From: Antitrichia curtipendula
Lineage: Eukaryota; Streptophyta; Bryopsida; Hypnales; Leucodontaceae
Direction: 5' to 3'
Length of the DNA stretch: 64,000 bases
Assembly: GCA_951230915.1 (NCBI GenBank)
Contig: OX579636.1
Location: 45,263,912-45,327,911 of the forward strand
This document shows positions 47,845 to 59,252 of this stretch, in pieces (the stretch's first letter is position 1; the number at the start of each line of letters is the position of its first letter). The position numbers were made by a program, and so were the translations under genes. The notes beneath the pieces were generated by a model that was given only the letters and a program-made list of their open reading frames with translations, did not search any database and had not been told where the DNA came from.

Positions 47845-48429
47845 TAAGAGCATCTCCACTCTCGCCCGGAAAAACAAACACAGAGCACTTCCCCAGTCAT
47901 ACCTGGACTTTGTTCTCGGACTCCGGATTTGAATTAATTTTTTTGACAGTTTGGCACTGTTCAATTCCAAATGAAGTTTTGTCTGACAATAATCTTTGTG
48001 ACCGAGTTCTAGAGGATGGTGGTCAAACTTGATTTTTTTCCGTGGTTGGGGTGACAAGGTCTAAGGTAGGTACACCCAAATGTGCCATTGACCTTAAACC
48101 GCCATCTATACTTTGTGTACATCTCCAAAATCAGTTATGTACTTATGTGGAAGAAACGCTTTTAGGACCAAACTTTATTCCTTAATAACTTTTGCATACA
48201 GTATCCAAATGCCATGTTCTTTGGTGTGTTGGAACCTCTTTTCACTTGCCTGCAAGAACACGTGAAAATTTGATCAGTCTAATAATAGGAGATAGTTCTA
48301 GTAGCAAAAAGTGGCGGTTTTAGGTGTACCTACCTTAGTACAACGTTCATGGTGGGGGATTATAATCTGTTTGGGCTCAACATACGCAGGGACACGATCC
48401 TTTCCCGAGCAAGAGTGGAGATGTTCCTA
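47845..48429. mobile_element. Harbinger-type MITE with a nested insertion
   Basis: Left end TAAGAGCATCTCCACTCTC, right end AAGAGTGGAGATGTTCCTAA: inverted repeats of about 22 bp with TAA at the borders. It encloses the separate element 48061-48338. The adjacent CAGAGCATCCACACCAGCAC at 47807 is a stray end of the family seen at 7880-8165. Confidence 0.55.
48061..48338. mobile_element. MITE with CTAAGGTAGGTACACC ends, 278 bp
   Basis: Left end CTAAGGTAGGTACACCCAAA, right end TAGGTGTACCTACCTTAG. There is no coding capacity. A matching right-end fragment opens the window (bases 25-58), and a related element with CTAAGGTAGAACCAC ends is at 50980-51659. A target duplication could not be settled. Confidence 0.65.
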
Positions 48430-49269
48430 AGAGCATCATTCATCAATAGCACGCAACAAACAACACACAATCAATATAAAGTAGTCCAGAGCAATTTTGT
48501 TCACTGCCTAATTCTGTCATCCTATTTTGGCCCCAATACCATCCAACACATCATCCAAATTCAAATAGTTTCTAAGAAAATCACTATAGTGACTACGTAA
48601 ATTAAATAGGACAATGGCAAAACAATTTTAAACTTGCAAAAAGGATGGTAATAGAGACAGGGGTACATGTTGGAGATAGGATCATTTTAACCTCTTTTTA
48701 ACTTGGGGAGAGTGCATCTTGAACCTCCGTAAGTGTCATTGGATATGTGGGAGAGTGGTTATGGATTGTTTATAAGGATGTTCATAACTCTACTCTATGA
48801 ATGGTTTTAGAATTTTAGAGTAGACTACTTCAGAAATTCAAAGAAATTACTATTTTAATCATAAAATGATAATTCCATGGCCACTTGGATTTGATTCGTG
48901 AAACAAGTGCAGACGGTCTCTGAAAAATGTTTCCCCACTTGGAGTTGGCCCCCAAAATATTCAGATTGTTAGTATGCTAGTTTGCTAATAGGTTTGTCTA
49001 CCTTACTTACGTTGTACGGTTACCCAAAATGTGCAAAATTTGGCTCGAATGGACAGACACTACCGGGTTAGTCAGTTAATGGATGTTGCTCACATAAAAA
49101 AAATCCCCGGGACGGTACTTTTGGCTTTTATGCTGCAAGCTCTACTTCCAACAACAAATGCTCGCCTTGCCACATGGCCAGGGGCCTCAAGTCACAAAAA
49201 TTTGCCAAAATTTTTGAAGCTCCGTAACATTCAAGAGCTGTGAGAGCAGCTGCCTTCCCTCTGACGGAA
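48430..49269. other. Intergenic, nothing recognised
   Basis: Low to moderate GC. The frame 49031-49243 (plus) shows no domain. Confidence 0.4.
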
Positions 49270-49331
49270 TGATGTGGTATATTCCACATCATTTCATCCA
49301 AAGGATGAAATGGTGTGGAATATTCCACACC
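49270..49331. repeat. Short hairpin, 30-bp arms
   Basis: Arms at 49270-49299 and 49302-49331 with a 2-base loop, meeting at TTTCATCC / GGATGAAA. Each arm also contains its own smaller palindrome (GTGG-TATA-TTCCAC type). It could be a recent mini-insertion or a terminator-like structure; no gene end points to it. Confidence 0.7.
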
Positions 49332-49562
49332 CAACATTAGCTAATAAGCCACGCGTCAATAATAATAATGTCAGACTTCTGCTCAGTGCCAAGATCATGA
49401 CTACACAATCGGGTTACTGGGAAATTGAACTTTTTCAATTTCAAAATAAAAAATAGCTTAAAAAAATGACAAATAATTCAGTGAGGTTTATAATTTCAAT
49501 GTTTGAATTCCCTCACACTGCATTGTAAGCCATTCTTGTTTTGTGATTCGGAATTAGAAGAC

Positions 49563-50145
49563 AATTCTTTATGTACATATGGGGTGGTAGGAGGTAGAAC
49601 AACCCATGTGGGATATGTAATTTAGAGTTTGTAATTTCTCAACCGCTCATAGTTAAGTCTAAAGTAGGAATTGTGTTAAAATTATAATTTCAAACCTCAT
49701 TTAGGCATAGTGTAATACATTTTTTCAAAATACTTTGAACTAAAATAAGTTGGAGAATCAAGTTAAATTTCATCTCCAAAAATCCGTTTGAGATTTTAAT
49801 CTTCCACTCAAAAGTTATAGACAAATTTCATAGAGGGGTTTAAAAGGATTTTTTTTTGACATTTTCATACATCCTCTCTGAAATTTGTCCATAACTTTTG
49901 AGTGGAAGATCTAAATCTAAAACGGATTTTTGGAGATGAAACTTATCTTGATTCCCCAACTTTTTTTAGTTCCATTTGTTTTGAATAAAGGTATTCCACT
50001 ATGCCTAAGTGAGGTCTTAAATTATAATTTTAACACAATTCCTACTTTAGACTTAACTATGAGCGGTTGAGAAATTACAAAGTCTAAATTACATATCCCA
50101 CATGGGTTATTCTATCTCCTACCACCCCAAGTGTACATAAAGAGC
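49563..50145. mobile_element. Long fold-back element, two ~285-bp arms
   Basis: The left arm runs from TTCTTTATGTACATATGGGG (about 49565) and the right arm ends with its complement (about 50145). Inner matches include TAAGTCTAAAGTAGGAATTG and CTCAACCGCTCATAGTTAAG. The centre lies near 49855 with a T-rich loop of about 20-30 bases. The arms look about 85-90% identical. No coding capacity; the form suits a Mutator-like or Foldback MITE. Confidence 0.8.
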
Positions 50146-50499
50146 TTCTCTCTTCTACAAAAAAAATCATAATAAATTATTGATGGCAAATGGTTAGATT
50201 TCATTGGTGTAATACTCAATGAAGTCTTTCGGTTTTGACAGACCATTTATCTTTAAAATTATTTGTTTGTATATTTTGTCCTAGAATTAGCCAAAAAAAA
50301 TAGATCGCACCATAAATGTACTGCCATTGTCTCGGCCCTGAAGCTTACATTAATAACATGTGGATGCATTTCGTGGATGAAGACTTCAGAGAGGCAAAGG
50401 CAGCCTCTCTGAAGGCTCTTGAATGTTATGTCTGCACGGGGAAGTGGGCCAACTTGCTCTCATATTTAGATTTGATGGTGATGTGGACACATCTAAGCT

Positions 50500-50880
50500 A
50501 GTATGCTCTAAAAGCAACCATTTAAGGGCAGGTTCACATTTTTCATAGGTTTCTTTGGACATAAATGTTTTCAGATCATTTTTCAGAGAAAAAAAAATAG
50601 ATGTGGAACTTAACACAAGTGGTTTTGTATTTTTCCAAGCATTTCTGAATTACTTATAAATTTTCAAAGAGTTGGGGCATAGGCCCCTATTTGAGACCAT
50701 AAGTCTCCCAAAATTCGTCCACTTGTAACTTGTAAAGAGATGTGAGGAAATCAAAGACAATGATTGACTCTTGCAATAAAAATAATAATTTTCCTTGATG
50801 CATTCAATGGCTAAAGTGGTCCATTTAAGAATCACCTCATCTCCATTCTCCAACTAATAATAGGGGCAATTTGAAGGAGA
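50500..50880 (-). repeat. Dispersed MITE-like repeat, inverse copy of 61290-61700
   Basis: Begins TATGCTCTAAAAGC and shares with the inverse of 61290-61700 the phrases AAAACCACTTGTG / CACAAGTGGTTTT, TTACAAGTTGCAAGTG-like text and GGAGAATGGAGATG. About 380-410 bp per copy. Confidence 0.65.
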
Positions 50881-50979
50881 GGGCAATTTTAGAGTAGACT
50901 ACCTTAGAGTCCTTTGTCATGTGGCTCCATTGGATGCATAGACATAGAAAATGACATAACAACAAAGAAAGTTCAAGAT

Positions 50980-51659
50980 CTAAGGTAGAACCACTTGTAC
51001 CCAATCACTTTTAAGTAATTTTAGGACAAATGAAAAGCAGTGTAAAGCAATGGAAATTTTTCTCATGTAGGGAGATAAGAAATATTAGGTCTATGAATTT
51101 TTTGTAGTTTTATTCCAAAAATTGAAATTATTGTAAATTTTGGGAGCCAAAAAGTGTTCCGAATCCATAGACAAGTTGCAAATGAGTCACAAACAAGTCA
51201 CAATGAAGTCATAGACAAGTCGCAAACAAGTCCTATATTAGTCACAAATGAGTCGCCAACAAGTTGCACTACTCATCAATTGAGTAACCAACCTCACGTA
51301 GCAACAAATATCACATAAGCAACCATGTCAAAAAAGTTCATCGACGAAGTTTCAAGTAGGTTGTTGTGACCTGCGACTACAATTTGACATGCGACTCGTC
51401 CACAACGACTACGGGTCTCCAGATTCTCACCAGTTGCAAATGTTTGATGGAATCCAGAAACCAATTGGTGTTTGTAGTCACAAAACCCCTCAATTTCTTC
51501 TAGTGTTGAGACATGTGTCATGATTTTATTAGTCCCAACCTTAATACCGAGGAAAAAAACCCGCTTGGATTGTAAATATGTTCAAACCTTGGTTGGAAAT
51601 AATTGCACCCTACATGTTGGGTATGGCTCCCGAGTCCGGAATAGGTGGTTCTACCTTAG
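50980..51659. mobile_element. MITE with CTAAGGTAGAACCAC ends, 680 bp
   Basis: Left end CTAAGGTAGAACCAC at 50980 and right end GTGGTTCTACCTTAG at 51659. It contains a CACTA-family fragment (51165-51505), which inflates its length. Confidence 0.6.
51165..51505 (-). mobile_element. CACTA element fragment nested in a MITE
   Basis: The right end TTTCTTCTAGTG at 51505 is the complement of a CACTAGAAGAAA terminus. It is preceded by a subterminal array of AAACAAGTC / AGTCACAAATGAGTCG units that is the inverse of 28110-28215. The other terminus is missing or decayed. Confidence 0.6.
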
Positions 51660-53202
51660 TACAAAATAAGTCCAAATAGTGCACTAGATAATCGGCCCCT
51701 TCATTGATGAAACTCTAAGAGCTTCCACACTAATGGAAACAATGACCAGTTTAACAACAGCTATGCTAGGGTTTGAAATAAATTAATTTGGTCCAATGTG
51801 TCCATTATAGAACACCCCATCGCAGTGGCATCCAGCATACTCTTTACACATCAAATAATTCAAAAAGTATAACTTTTGATTCCCATGGATTTTGAAATTC
51901 ATTATTGTCATTGGAAGTGTGAGGAAAATTAGATAAATTAAATACTAGGAAATTTGGATTTGGACATCAAAGCCCCCTTATTGCAAACATGCTATTTTAT
52001 TTAAAAATTCACTGCAAATTTGGTGTTAATGTTAATACTAACTCTATGAATCTACATGATCAATAACTAAAATTATAAAATTAAACATTTGCAGTTATCT
52101 TGAATATATGGTGGACACCAATTATTTCTAAGAATGTTCTATTTCTAACAGAGATGACTTTTGGTTATTTCATGTCCAAACTGAGATTTTTCTTGTGTTT
52201 GTTTAACAAGATTATTTATGAGGTTTAATTAATGAAGATACTCTCAAGCTCTAATTGCATTTGAATCAAAAGTTACATATTTGAGGGGACAATTTGGTGG
52301 ATGGAGTGGATATAGTCTTAGAGAATCCTAAACCTAGATTTGTCATACACCCAAAGCCTCCAACATAGACATGGCTAGGGCGCCCTCAATGAAAACATGG
52401 CATCTAACCATTGCAAAGCTCATGTATCTTGTCTATTTCGAGAACAAAGGTTATCCAGAGGCATCTAACATGGAGTGTCATTCAACGCAAACTATGTTTT
52501 GGGCCCGCCTACATTGAAGACAAATATCTTCAAATTTTCCAAGAAAGCATAGAGCTTATGTGGCAAACAATGATGGAGCAACGGCAAGAGAATTGGAGGA
52601 GTTATGTCACCCTACAATGGTGTTGAATACGTCACCGCATTTAAAGGCCCATCAAAAAGAGGACAAAATGTCGTTTGAGGGGCTCTATGTATCATGTTCA
52701 CAATGATGACCCACTTGCAAACCACTTTCGGTCGGAAATAAAAACATGTTTTAAGGGCCCACATCCTCTAGTTAATGTTGTTGCTCTCTAGAAGATGTTG
52801 CAATCTAGATGCCCTTCAAAGAACAATAAAGTGGGCACATGTAGCCTTCATGCAAAACAATTCATCAATGACTACCTTTTTGCTTTACGACAACCTCAAG
52901 GATAATCTTTTTGCCGTGTTGTACCTTGTATGTGGATTTTCATTTACAACAACAACCCCTTTTGCCACAAAAAGAAGTTTTTAAATGCCCACTTTGCCAT
53001 ACCCTTAGAAATAACAGGTCTCAAAGCAACTTCAATGGTGGGCCGATAAATCAAGGATGGCAAGGTGAAGATGATGTCCCAAGCCCTGTTCTGTCACGGC
53101 TCTTTTTCCAGTACAAGCCGGAAAGCCAAACCCTGAGCGACCCTTTTTCAACTGAATCCATATCTGTCCGGGCCCTGGAGATAGAGTTGGGTTGTGGAGA
53201 GC
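51660..53202. other. Intergenic with possible transposase relic
   Basis: The segment 52380-53010 has short plus frames (52411-52626, 52775-52984, 52911-53213) and a slightly higher GC content, as if a protein-coding relic were there, but I recognise no domain. The rest is AT-rich. Confidence 0.3.
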
Positions 53203-54178
53203 TTAACCCCTAAACGCCCCAGTGGACCAGAGTGTCCTTGCATAGATGAAGTCCAATTCAAAGTGTTGTAACTGTTGCATTCGATGTCCAAATTCAATAA
53301 AACTTTTTGTGAAGTTTATACTGTCTCTTTTAGTTTTCGTGGTACAATTTTCAGATCAATCCTAGATGTACTGATTTCTTAGAAGCCAATCAAAGTTCAG
53401 AGGTTCAATTTGAGCTCACCAAATTGCATTTGATAGTTGCAACTTCAAGGGCTTGTATCTCTTTCACTCAATATCTGTTTCCAATAAATAAAAAATTGTT
53501 GGATTGTGTTTCCTTTGCAATCTAGTTACTGAGGTGAAATTTTCATGTCAATCTAAGTTGTTTTGAATGTTTGGGAGCAATTTGAAGTTCAATATCCCGA
53601 CATTTTTGGATTACAGTGAACTTCAGTGGCTTGTTTCTTCTTTATGTAGTGTCCGTTTCCAATCATTGTTTTTGGAAAAGTTGCGTATACTAGTCTAGTT
53701 TGTGTGGATAAAATTTCATATCAATCCAAGAAGTTATGAGTGACTGAGAATCATTTTAGTAGAAGGAGGTTCAACCTTAAATGTGCTTTTTGCAACTTTT
53801 CTTGCTATATTTTGACATTTGAAAGCCATTTTGAAGACACAATGAGTCAAATGAATGATATTTTCTTTCACCAATGTGTTTGTATGCTAGTTTGAATCAC
53901 TTTATAGTTTAATGTTTCTTCATTTGAGTAGGTTTAGAAATTAAATTTCATTGCCAAATGTGTTGCTAGAAAATTTTCATTATCCTTTTTCAACACTAAA
54001 ACATTATAATCTTGCAATTACCATGCCAAATGACTCCAAATTTGATTCCTGTCATTTTCAACACGTACTAAAAGATTGTTTGGTTGAGATCTCTAAACTT
54101 AGTGACATTTAGATCTATAACACTTCAAAAGCAATGATGTTTTTGAACCCAAAAAGGCCTTGGGCTTTTAGGGGTTAA
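53203..54178. repeat. TTAA-bounded dispersed repeat, copy with GCCC ends
   Basis: Left end TTAACCCCTAAACGCCC, right end GGGCTTTTAGGGGTTAA. Same end architecture as 22614-23545, but a different interior (TTTCCAATAAATAAAAAATT, then CAATTTGAAGTTCAATA), so at least two subfamilies exist. Confidence 0.65.
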
Positions 54179-54282
54179 TTTAAACTTTTGACATAAGAGT
54201 ATCATCAATGGATCTCATGAATTGTTGCAATTAGCTAGGTAGCTCTTAAAGCAACCTTTTTAATGGTTGATTGCCTTTGGGG

Positions 54283-54540
54283 GGGAGCTAAACTCCTTGA
54301 ATCAATGTTTAGTAAATTTGCATAGAAAGAAAATTGGAATTGGCATCTAATCCTAAGTCATTTCATATTTTTGGGACCTTTGCGGAATTAATTACAAATT
54401 TTTGAAGTTGAAATGCAAGGACCACTAAAAGCGACCACCACCTGAAATGTACAATGTTGGTGCATTGAAGAAAGAAAACTATATCTCTATATCAGTGATT
54501 GTTTGCTTTTAGAGCATCTTACCTTATTGCAAATATGTTG
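54283..54540. repeat. Dispersed repeat, copies at 54283, 57010 and 57629
   Basis: All three copies carry TTGGCATCT, TTTCATATTTTTG..ACC.TTG, GGAATTAGTTA.GAA.TTTTGAAGTTGAAAT and a later AAAGC(G)CCC..CACCTG block. Same orientation, spread over about 3.6 kb. Confidence 0.65.
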
Positions 54541-55400
54541 CATGGGAATCATGGCTTGTTTGAAACTCCCATCCAATATAAAGATATTATTTGTTTTTTG
54601 GGTTCTACAACACATCAAATCCAACCTTTCACAATGTACTTTTGTCAATTTTATTTTCTGCAATGTTTACCACAACAAAGCTTTATTTGGAATTATCCAA
54701 GTTGCTTCCCAAATTATGCAAGTTACTCTGCCATACACAAGCCAATCTAAAGTGCTACCATAGCCAAAACATTTTGAATGTGGATAAACATCATGCCCCT
54801 CTTGTTGTTGATAAATATGAAGGTGGCATAGTCTATATGACCCAATAAAACTATGAACTTCTACCAGGGCCTCAATAAACTTAATTTACTAAGTGTGCAT
54901 CGATTGGTGATGCTCTAAGAACATCACCACTGGGGAGCTTCAAAATAGCCACACCAAACGTCAAGAGTTGTATATCAGGGAGAAGATTGGCCTAGCCTAG
55001 TTACCAGGCCCTCACCAGCAGACAGTACAAAAGCAAAGAAAAAAGTCATGAACTCTCGCTCTCCAAGGAATAATGAATCAAGTCAATGGTTGGAAATTTG
55101 TTGTTGTCCCTATAGGAGTTGTTCAAGTGTTGAACATGTATGAAAGACATTGGGAGCTCTTTTGATCACAACATTGCCCGCCCCTCCACTCACTTTGAGA
55201 TAAATTGGAATCTAAGTTCTACCATCTTACCGTGACACAAGTCAAAACTTGAGGGCACTATAGGTTTAAGTGTCTGGCTCAGATTGTGGTGTGGCATACG
55301 TGGAAAAATCAACAAAAATTGCAAGTGGTAGGATGCTTATAACTCCTCGGGCACGCCAAACCATTTGCCAGGGCAATATGATGCGCCCCAGTGGAGATGC
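54541..55400. other. Intergenic, nothing recognised
   Basis: Mixed composition. The frames 54499-54848 are three overlapping low-complexity readings. Confidence 0.4.
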
Positions 55401-55403
55401 TCT

Positions 55404-55525
55404 AAGCACACACCAAGGGCGTTTGCAGGCTCTCCCAAATGCAGGAAAGTGCCGGTCCGTTGATAATGCTGTAAAGCACGTAGCGAGGGCGTTTGCAGGC
55501 TCTCCAAAACGCAGGAAAGTGCCGG
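55404..55525. repeat. Tandem duplication, 70-bp period
   Basis: AAGCAC....AGGGCGTTTGCAGGCTCTCC...GCAGGAAAGTGCCGG occurs at 55404-55455 and 55474-55525. It is flanked by GATGCTCTAA, an end motif of the Harbinger-like MITEs, so it may be inside one. Confidence 0.75.
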
Positions 55526-56580
55526 CGTAGTGGATCAACATGGCAAGCTCAGGAAGAAGTCAGGCGGAGAAGCCCAGGAAGAAGCCAGTCAGTCGCATTG
55601 GGCTGAGTTTGTTTGTTCCCTCCCATGCAGAAATCCGTTTCCCGCTGCAGATTCGACTGTTCCACCGGGGTCTGTCGAGGACTGCTGACGCTCTCATGGA
55701 AGTCTGTAGCCACCGTATCCATGTGGGTCGCGAAGTTGTACAAATCCACCGCCCGCCAGGTTACTGTGTGCATTGAGGCTTGCCCTAACTTTTTAAGTAC
55801 GGGGCTTTTGCTGAGTTTACCATTTGTTTTAGTTTTAGGGTTGTTCAATTGGATTGCAGTGGTGCCGCGCGTGGTGGCCCGTCGGATCCAGATACCAGGC
55901 TGAGATTCAGGAACAGCACCACCCACTTTTCGATTTTTGTCCCATATTACGGCCAGGTGCAGACCCACAGTGGCTTGATCCTGCCTGTTACAAGAATGTT
56001 TTCTTTCTTTTTAGTTCTTTTTTTCTTTTTTTGCTCTTTGGAAAAGTGCCGTAACATGTCGATGACTGCGTACGTTATTAAAAGGGAAGGGAAGGGAAGG
56101 GAAGGGAAGGGAAGGAAACGGAAACATTGCCAGGGTCCCACGGAATGCGAAGTTACTGCAAGCTGAACTTTTGGGGTCGTTCCGCTAATCAGCTGTCTCT
56201 CACATGGATTCTCCAGTGAATCAGCACTCAAACTGAACAGTGCCCACCCACTTGCAAACTGGTAATGATTCCGTCCGTCCTCTCTGGGTCTAAGTTAGAA
56301 AAAGATAGAGACCTACGAGAGGAGAGGATGCGCCTGAAACGGCGTAAAGTTATTACTCTCGGCTCATGGCCCAAGGTTTCCTGCTCCAGCCAGGAACACA
56401 CATCATTGCCACTGTCTGACGGAGGCCTAGAAAGCGTGAAGAGTGAAGAGTGACGCCCCGGTCAGCCTTTCATCTGCCCAAGTCCCAAAGCACTTTGGCG
56501 TCACCGGACCATTGGGTGTGCCGTCTAGTTCATCGGTCACACGGCCGGACATGAGGTAGGAGGTAGGTCCATAATTTGCT
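55526..56580. other. GC-richer region, no recognised gene
   Basis: Frames on both strands (55549-55968 minus, 55613-55903 plus) conflict and show no domain. It may be a decayed gene or promoter. A GGGAA microsatellite lies at 56083-56115. Confidence 0.3.
56083..56115. repeat. GGGAA pentanucleotide repeat
   Basis: Six to seven perfect GGGAA units. Confidence 0.95.
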
Positions 56581-56582
56581 CA

Positions 56583-57004
56583 ATTAACCCCTTAACCCTT
56601 GAGCGCCCCACTGCCTCAAATATGGCCTTCCACAACTGAAAGGCTTTGGGCATATTTGACTATTATAATCTTTTCCATGGTACGGTCAAAATATTTGTCC
56701 ATTTCCTTGCAACTTTGGACATGTCTCTACTATTGATCCCTACGGTCTGGATTTTGGTAAAGATGCAGTGGGCGCTCAGGGGTTCAACGTCGAGGTGGGC
56801 ATTTGGTCCGATGGATGACAAAGAATCTTTTAGTGTAGGACAAAAGTGCAATTATTCATCCTCAGAATTTTTTGTGAAAAAGGGGAGATCTACTACAGTA
56901 CTTTGACTTCCAATGAGTGTTTTTGGATTTTTTTTAGACTAGTGATTTCCATAGTATCAAAATGGATGATTTCTACGGTCACCAATCCGTCGTTTAAAGG
57001 TTAA
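56583..57004. repeat. TTAA-family repeat, diverged copy
   Basis: Left end TTAACCCCTTAACCC with GAGCGCCCC. The right end CGTTTAAAGGTTAAG near 57000 is a weak inverted match. The interior is not close to the reference copy. Confidence 0.4.
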
Positions 57005-57009
57005 GAGTT

Positions 57010-57240
57010 GAAACTGAATTTTGGGGAGGTGAAGCTTCTTGAAATATTTTTTTAGTAAATTTTCCTTGAAAGACAAGTAGAATTGGCATCTAGTCCAAGT
57101 CGTTTCATGTTTTTTGCAGCTTTGTGGAATTAGTTATGAAATCTTGAAGTTGAAATGGCATAGCGCTCTAAAATCGCCCCCCCTCCTCAAATGTGCATTG
57201 TCTCTATGTTGCTAAAGACAAAGAAAAAGAATCATGTACA
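57010..57240. repeat. Dispersed repeat, second copy
   Basis: Carries the order GGAGGTGAAGCTTCTTGAAA, TTCCTTGAAAGACAAGTAGA, GTCGTTTCATGTTTTTTGCA and AAGTTGAAATGGCA, as in 54283-54540 and 57629-57890. Confidence 0.6.
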
Positions 57241-57486
57241 AATTGTGTACATTTGAGGAAGTGGGAGATTTTTGAGCTTCCGCACTTTTAGAACCTCCTA
57301 CCTTTAGTAAGAGCACTCTTCTACTAGAGAAGTTTCGAGTCACAGCTTGAAGAAGTAGACAACCTCTAGTTTTGAACACTTTATTGGACCAATAAGGATA
57401 TTGTTTTAGACAATGACTTTTAAAATTATTTTATCTAGTTGCTTGTTGAGACCACACTTAATCCATAATAAGTGTGGAGGTTCATA

Positions 57487-57595
57487 CACTAAAAAAAAAT
57501 GTCTGAATTGACATGTTTGAATTGACTAATTGTGTCCAAATTGACAAAAATTGTCCAAATTGACGCATTTGAATTGACATTGTTCTCTTGTAGTG
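57487..57595. mobile_element. Very short CACTA MITE, 109 bp
   Basis: Starts CACTAAAAAAAAATGTC, ends TTGTTCTCTTGTAGTG, flanked by ATA (57484-57486 and 57596-57598). The inside is short direct and inverted units of GAATTGACA / TCCAAATTGACA. The terminal bases and the 3-bp duplication fit CACTA elements. Confidence 0.7.
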
Positions 57596-57628
57596 ATAAT
57601 GGGACCATTTTCCAAATGATTTGCAATT

Positions 57629-57890
57629 TTGGGGAGGTTGGCATCTTGAAATAATTTTTTAATTAACTTTTCTTGAAAGGAAAATGGAATTGACATCTAA
57701 CAAAAGTTGTTTCATAATTTTTGAACCCTTGTAGAATTAGTTATGAATTTTGAAGTTGAAATCACATGATGTAGCAAAAGCGCCCAGGCACCTGTAAAAT
57801 GTTAATTGTTGGTACATCATTGGTACATTGAAGAAAGCAATATGTACCTCTATGTTAGATAATGCTTTTAGAGTTTGGTTACTTAATAGA
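57629..57890. repeat. Dispersed repeat, third copy
   Basis: Starts GGAGGTTGGCATCTTGAAA and ends near TAGATAATGCTTTTAGAG. Closest to the 54283-54540 copy. Confidence 0.6.
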
Positions 57891-59252
57891 GCTCCTAGTT
57901 TAGTAATAGCTCCAAATGACTTGTACAACCATTTTGTGGCCATTGCCCATGTTTTGGTAATATTTTTGGTCATTTCAAATAAATAAATAAACAAATAAAT
58001 AAATTTACGATTGAAGATGATTTATTTTTTAAATATGTGTATTGCAAGTTGAAATTGCTATTGCCTAACTTTATTGTATAAATAAATTTACACAAAGAAT
58101 AGTATATTTTGTAGTGTTAATATTTTACTATTAGAAGAAAATAACAATATTTTCAGGATCAAATGTTTCATTTTTGTGCTAATCAATATAAGGTAAATTT
58201 TAGCCAACCATAAAAGAAAACCTCATGCTAAAATTATAGATCGCAAGTTTGATGAATCTTCAAAGTGAAATATTAAGCTTCAAGAAATATTCATAAATGT
58301 TTTCTCAAGCTTAAGCTTAAACATGATTTTCTTTTATGATGCATATCATAATTTTTTTTTATAAAAAATCTCAAATGTTTACAAAAGATATATTATTTGG
58401 CACATTTTGCTTCGTCCAAAATCCCTTGGTCACTAGGAACTAACCCTATAAGCTCAATGGAATCAATGGAATCAAAAAGTGACTTGTGAATAATTTCAAA
58501 TGAACATTAGAAGATTAAAAACTACAAGTTTTCATCCTTTTTTGAGACTTTCTTAATCTCTTAAACTTCATGAGTATGTTTCACCAAACACCACTCCAAA
58601 AGGACCTTTTATATTGTAGAGGGGAAAAAAACTATTTTTATTTTATTTTTATATATCAAATTGTATCAAATATTACATTAGAGTAACATAAGAATGTATG
58701 GAAATCTTCTCAGAAACTTCAACCAAGTAGATTGCAAGATACTAGTATTTAATTCTTAAATGCCAAAAATTGGCTAGGCAAGCTCTTTGCAAGTGTTTAT
58801 TAAGGCTCATTGTTGAACAATCTTACGCTCCTTCCAAATGATCAATCTCCTATGAAATTCATTATTGAAACAAATCTTATTTTTTGCTACAATTAATGCA
58901 TGCAAAATTTCATTGTAGTTTATTTTTTCCATTAGGAGATTATAATGTTTGATAAGACAAAGTGTCGGTGAAATTTCAAATTTTTTTTGTAAATCGTTTC
59001 AATACCAAATACCTAAAAATTCCACTGCACAACTAGAATATTAAAATTTTATAATTTAAGTAGATTAGATGCCAATCTCAAAAACATTTTATCAATATGC
59101 AAGTCCTAAAAAATGTAATGTACAATCGACCTCTATTCTGAAATTACCATTCATGATTAATAAATTTGTGTAAATGATGAATGATATCATTAGGCAAAAA
59201 ATAAAAAACTATTGTCAATGAGCCACTTGTTTTATCATTTTCAATAAACCAC
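57891..59252. other. AT-rich intergenic
   Basis: No gene. Phrases such as CATTAGAGTAACATAAGAATGTATGG (in pieces, near 58676) resemble the TTAA family interior, so part of it may be a worn copy. Confidence 0.4.

Noticed and set aside
12043..51505. One 39-kb CACTA element between the CACTA end at 12043 and the TAGTG end at 51505
   Set aside because: The two ends have the right opposite types, but the flanking triplets differ (AAA against TTG) and a complete CACTA element plus unrelated genes lie between them. Two truncated copies are simpler.
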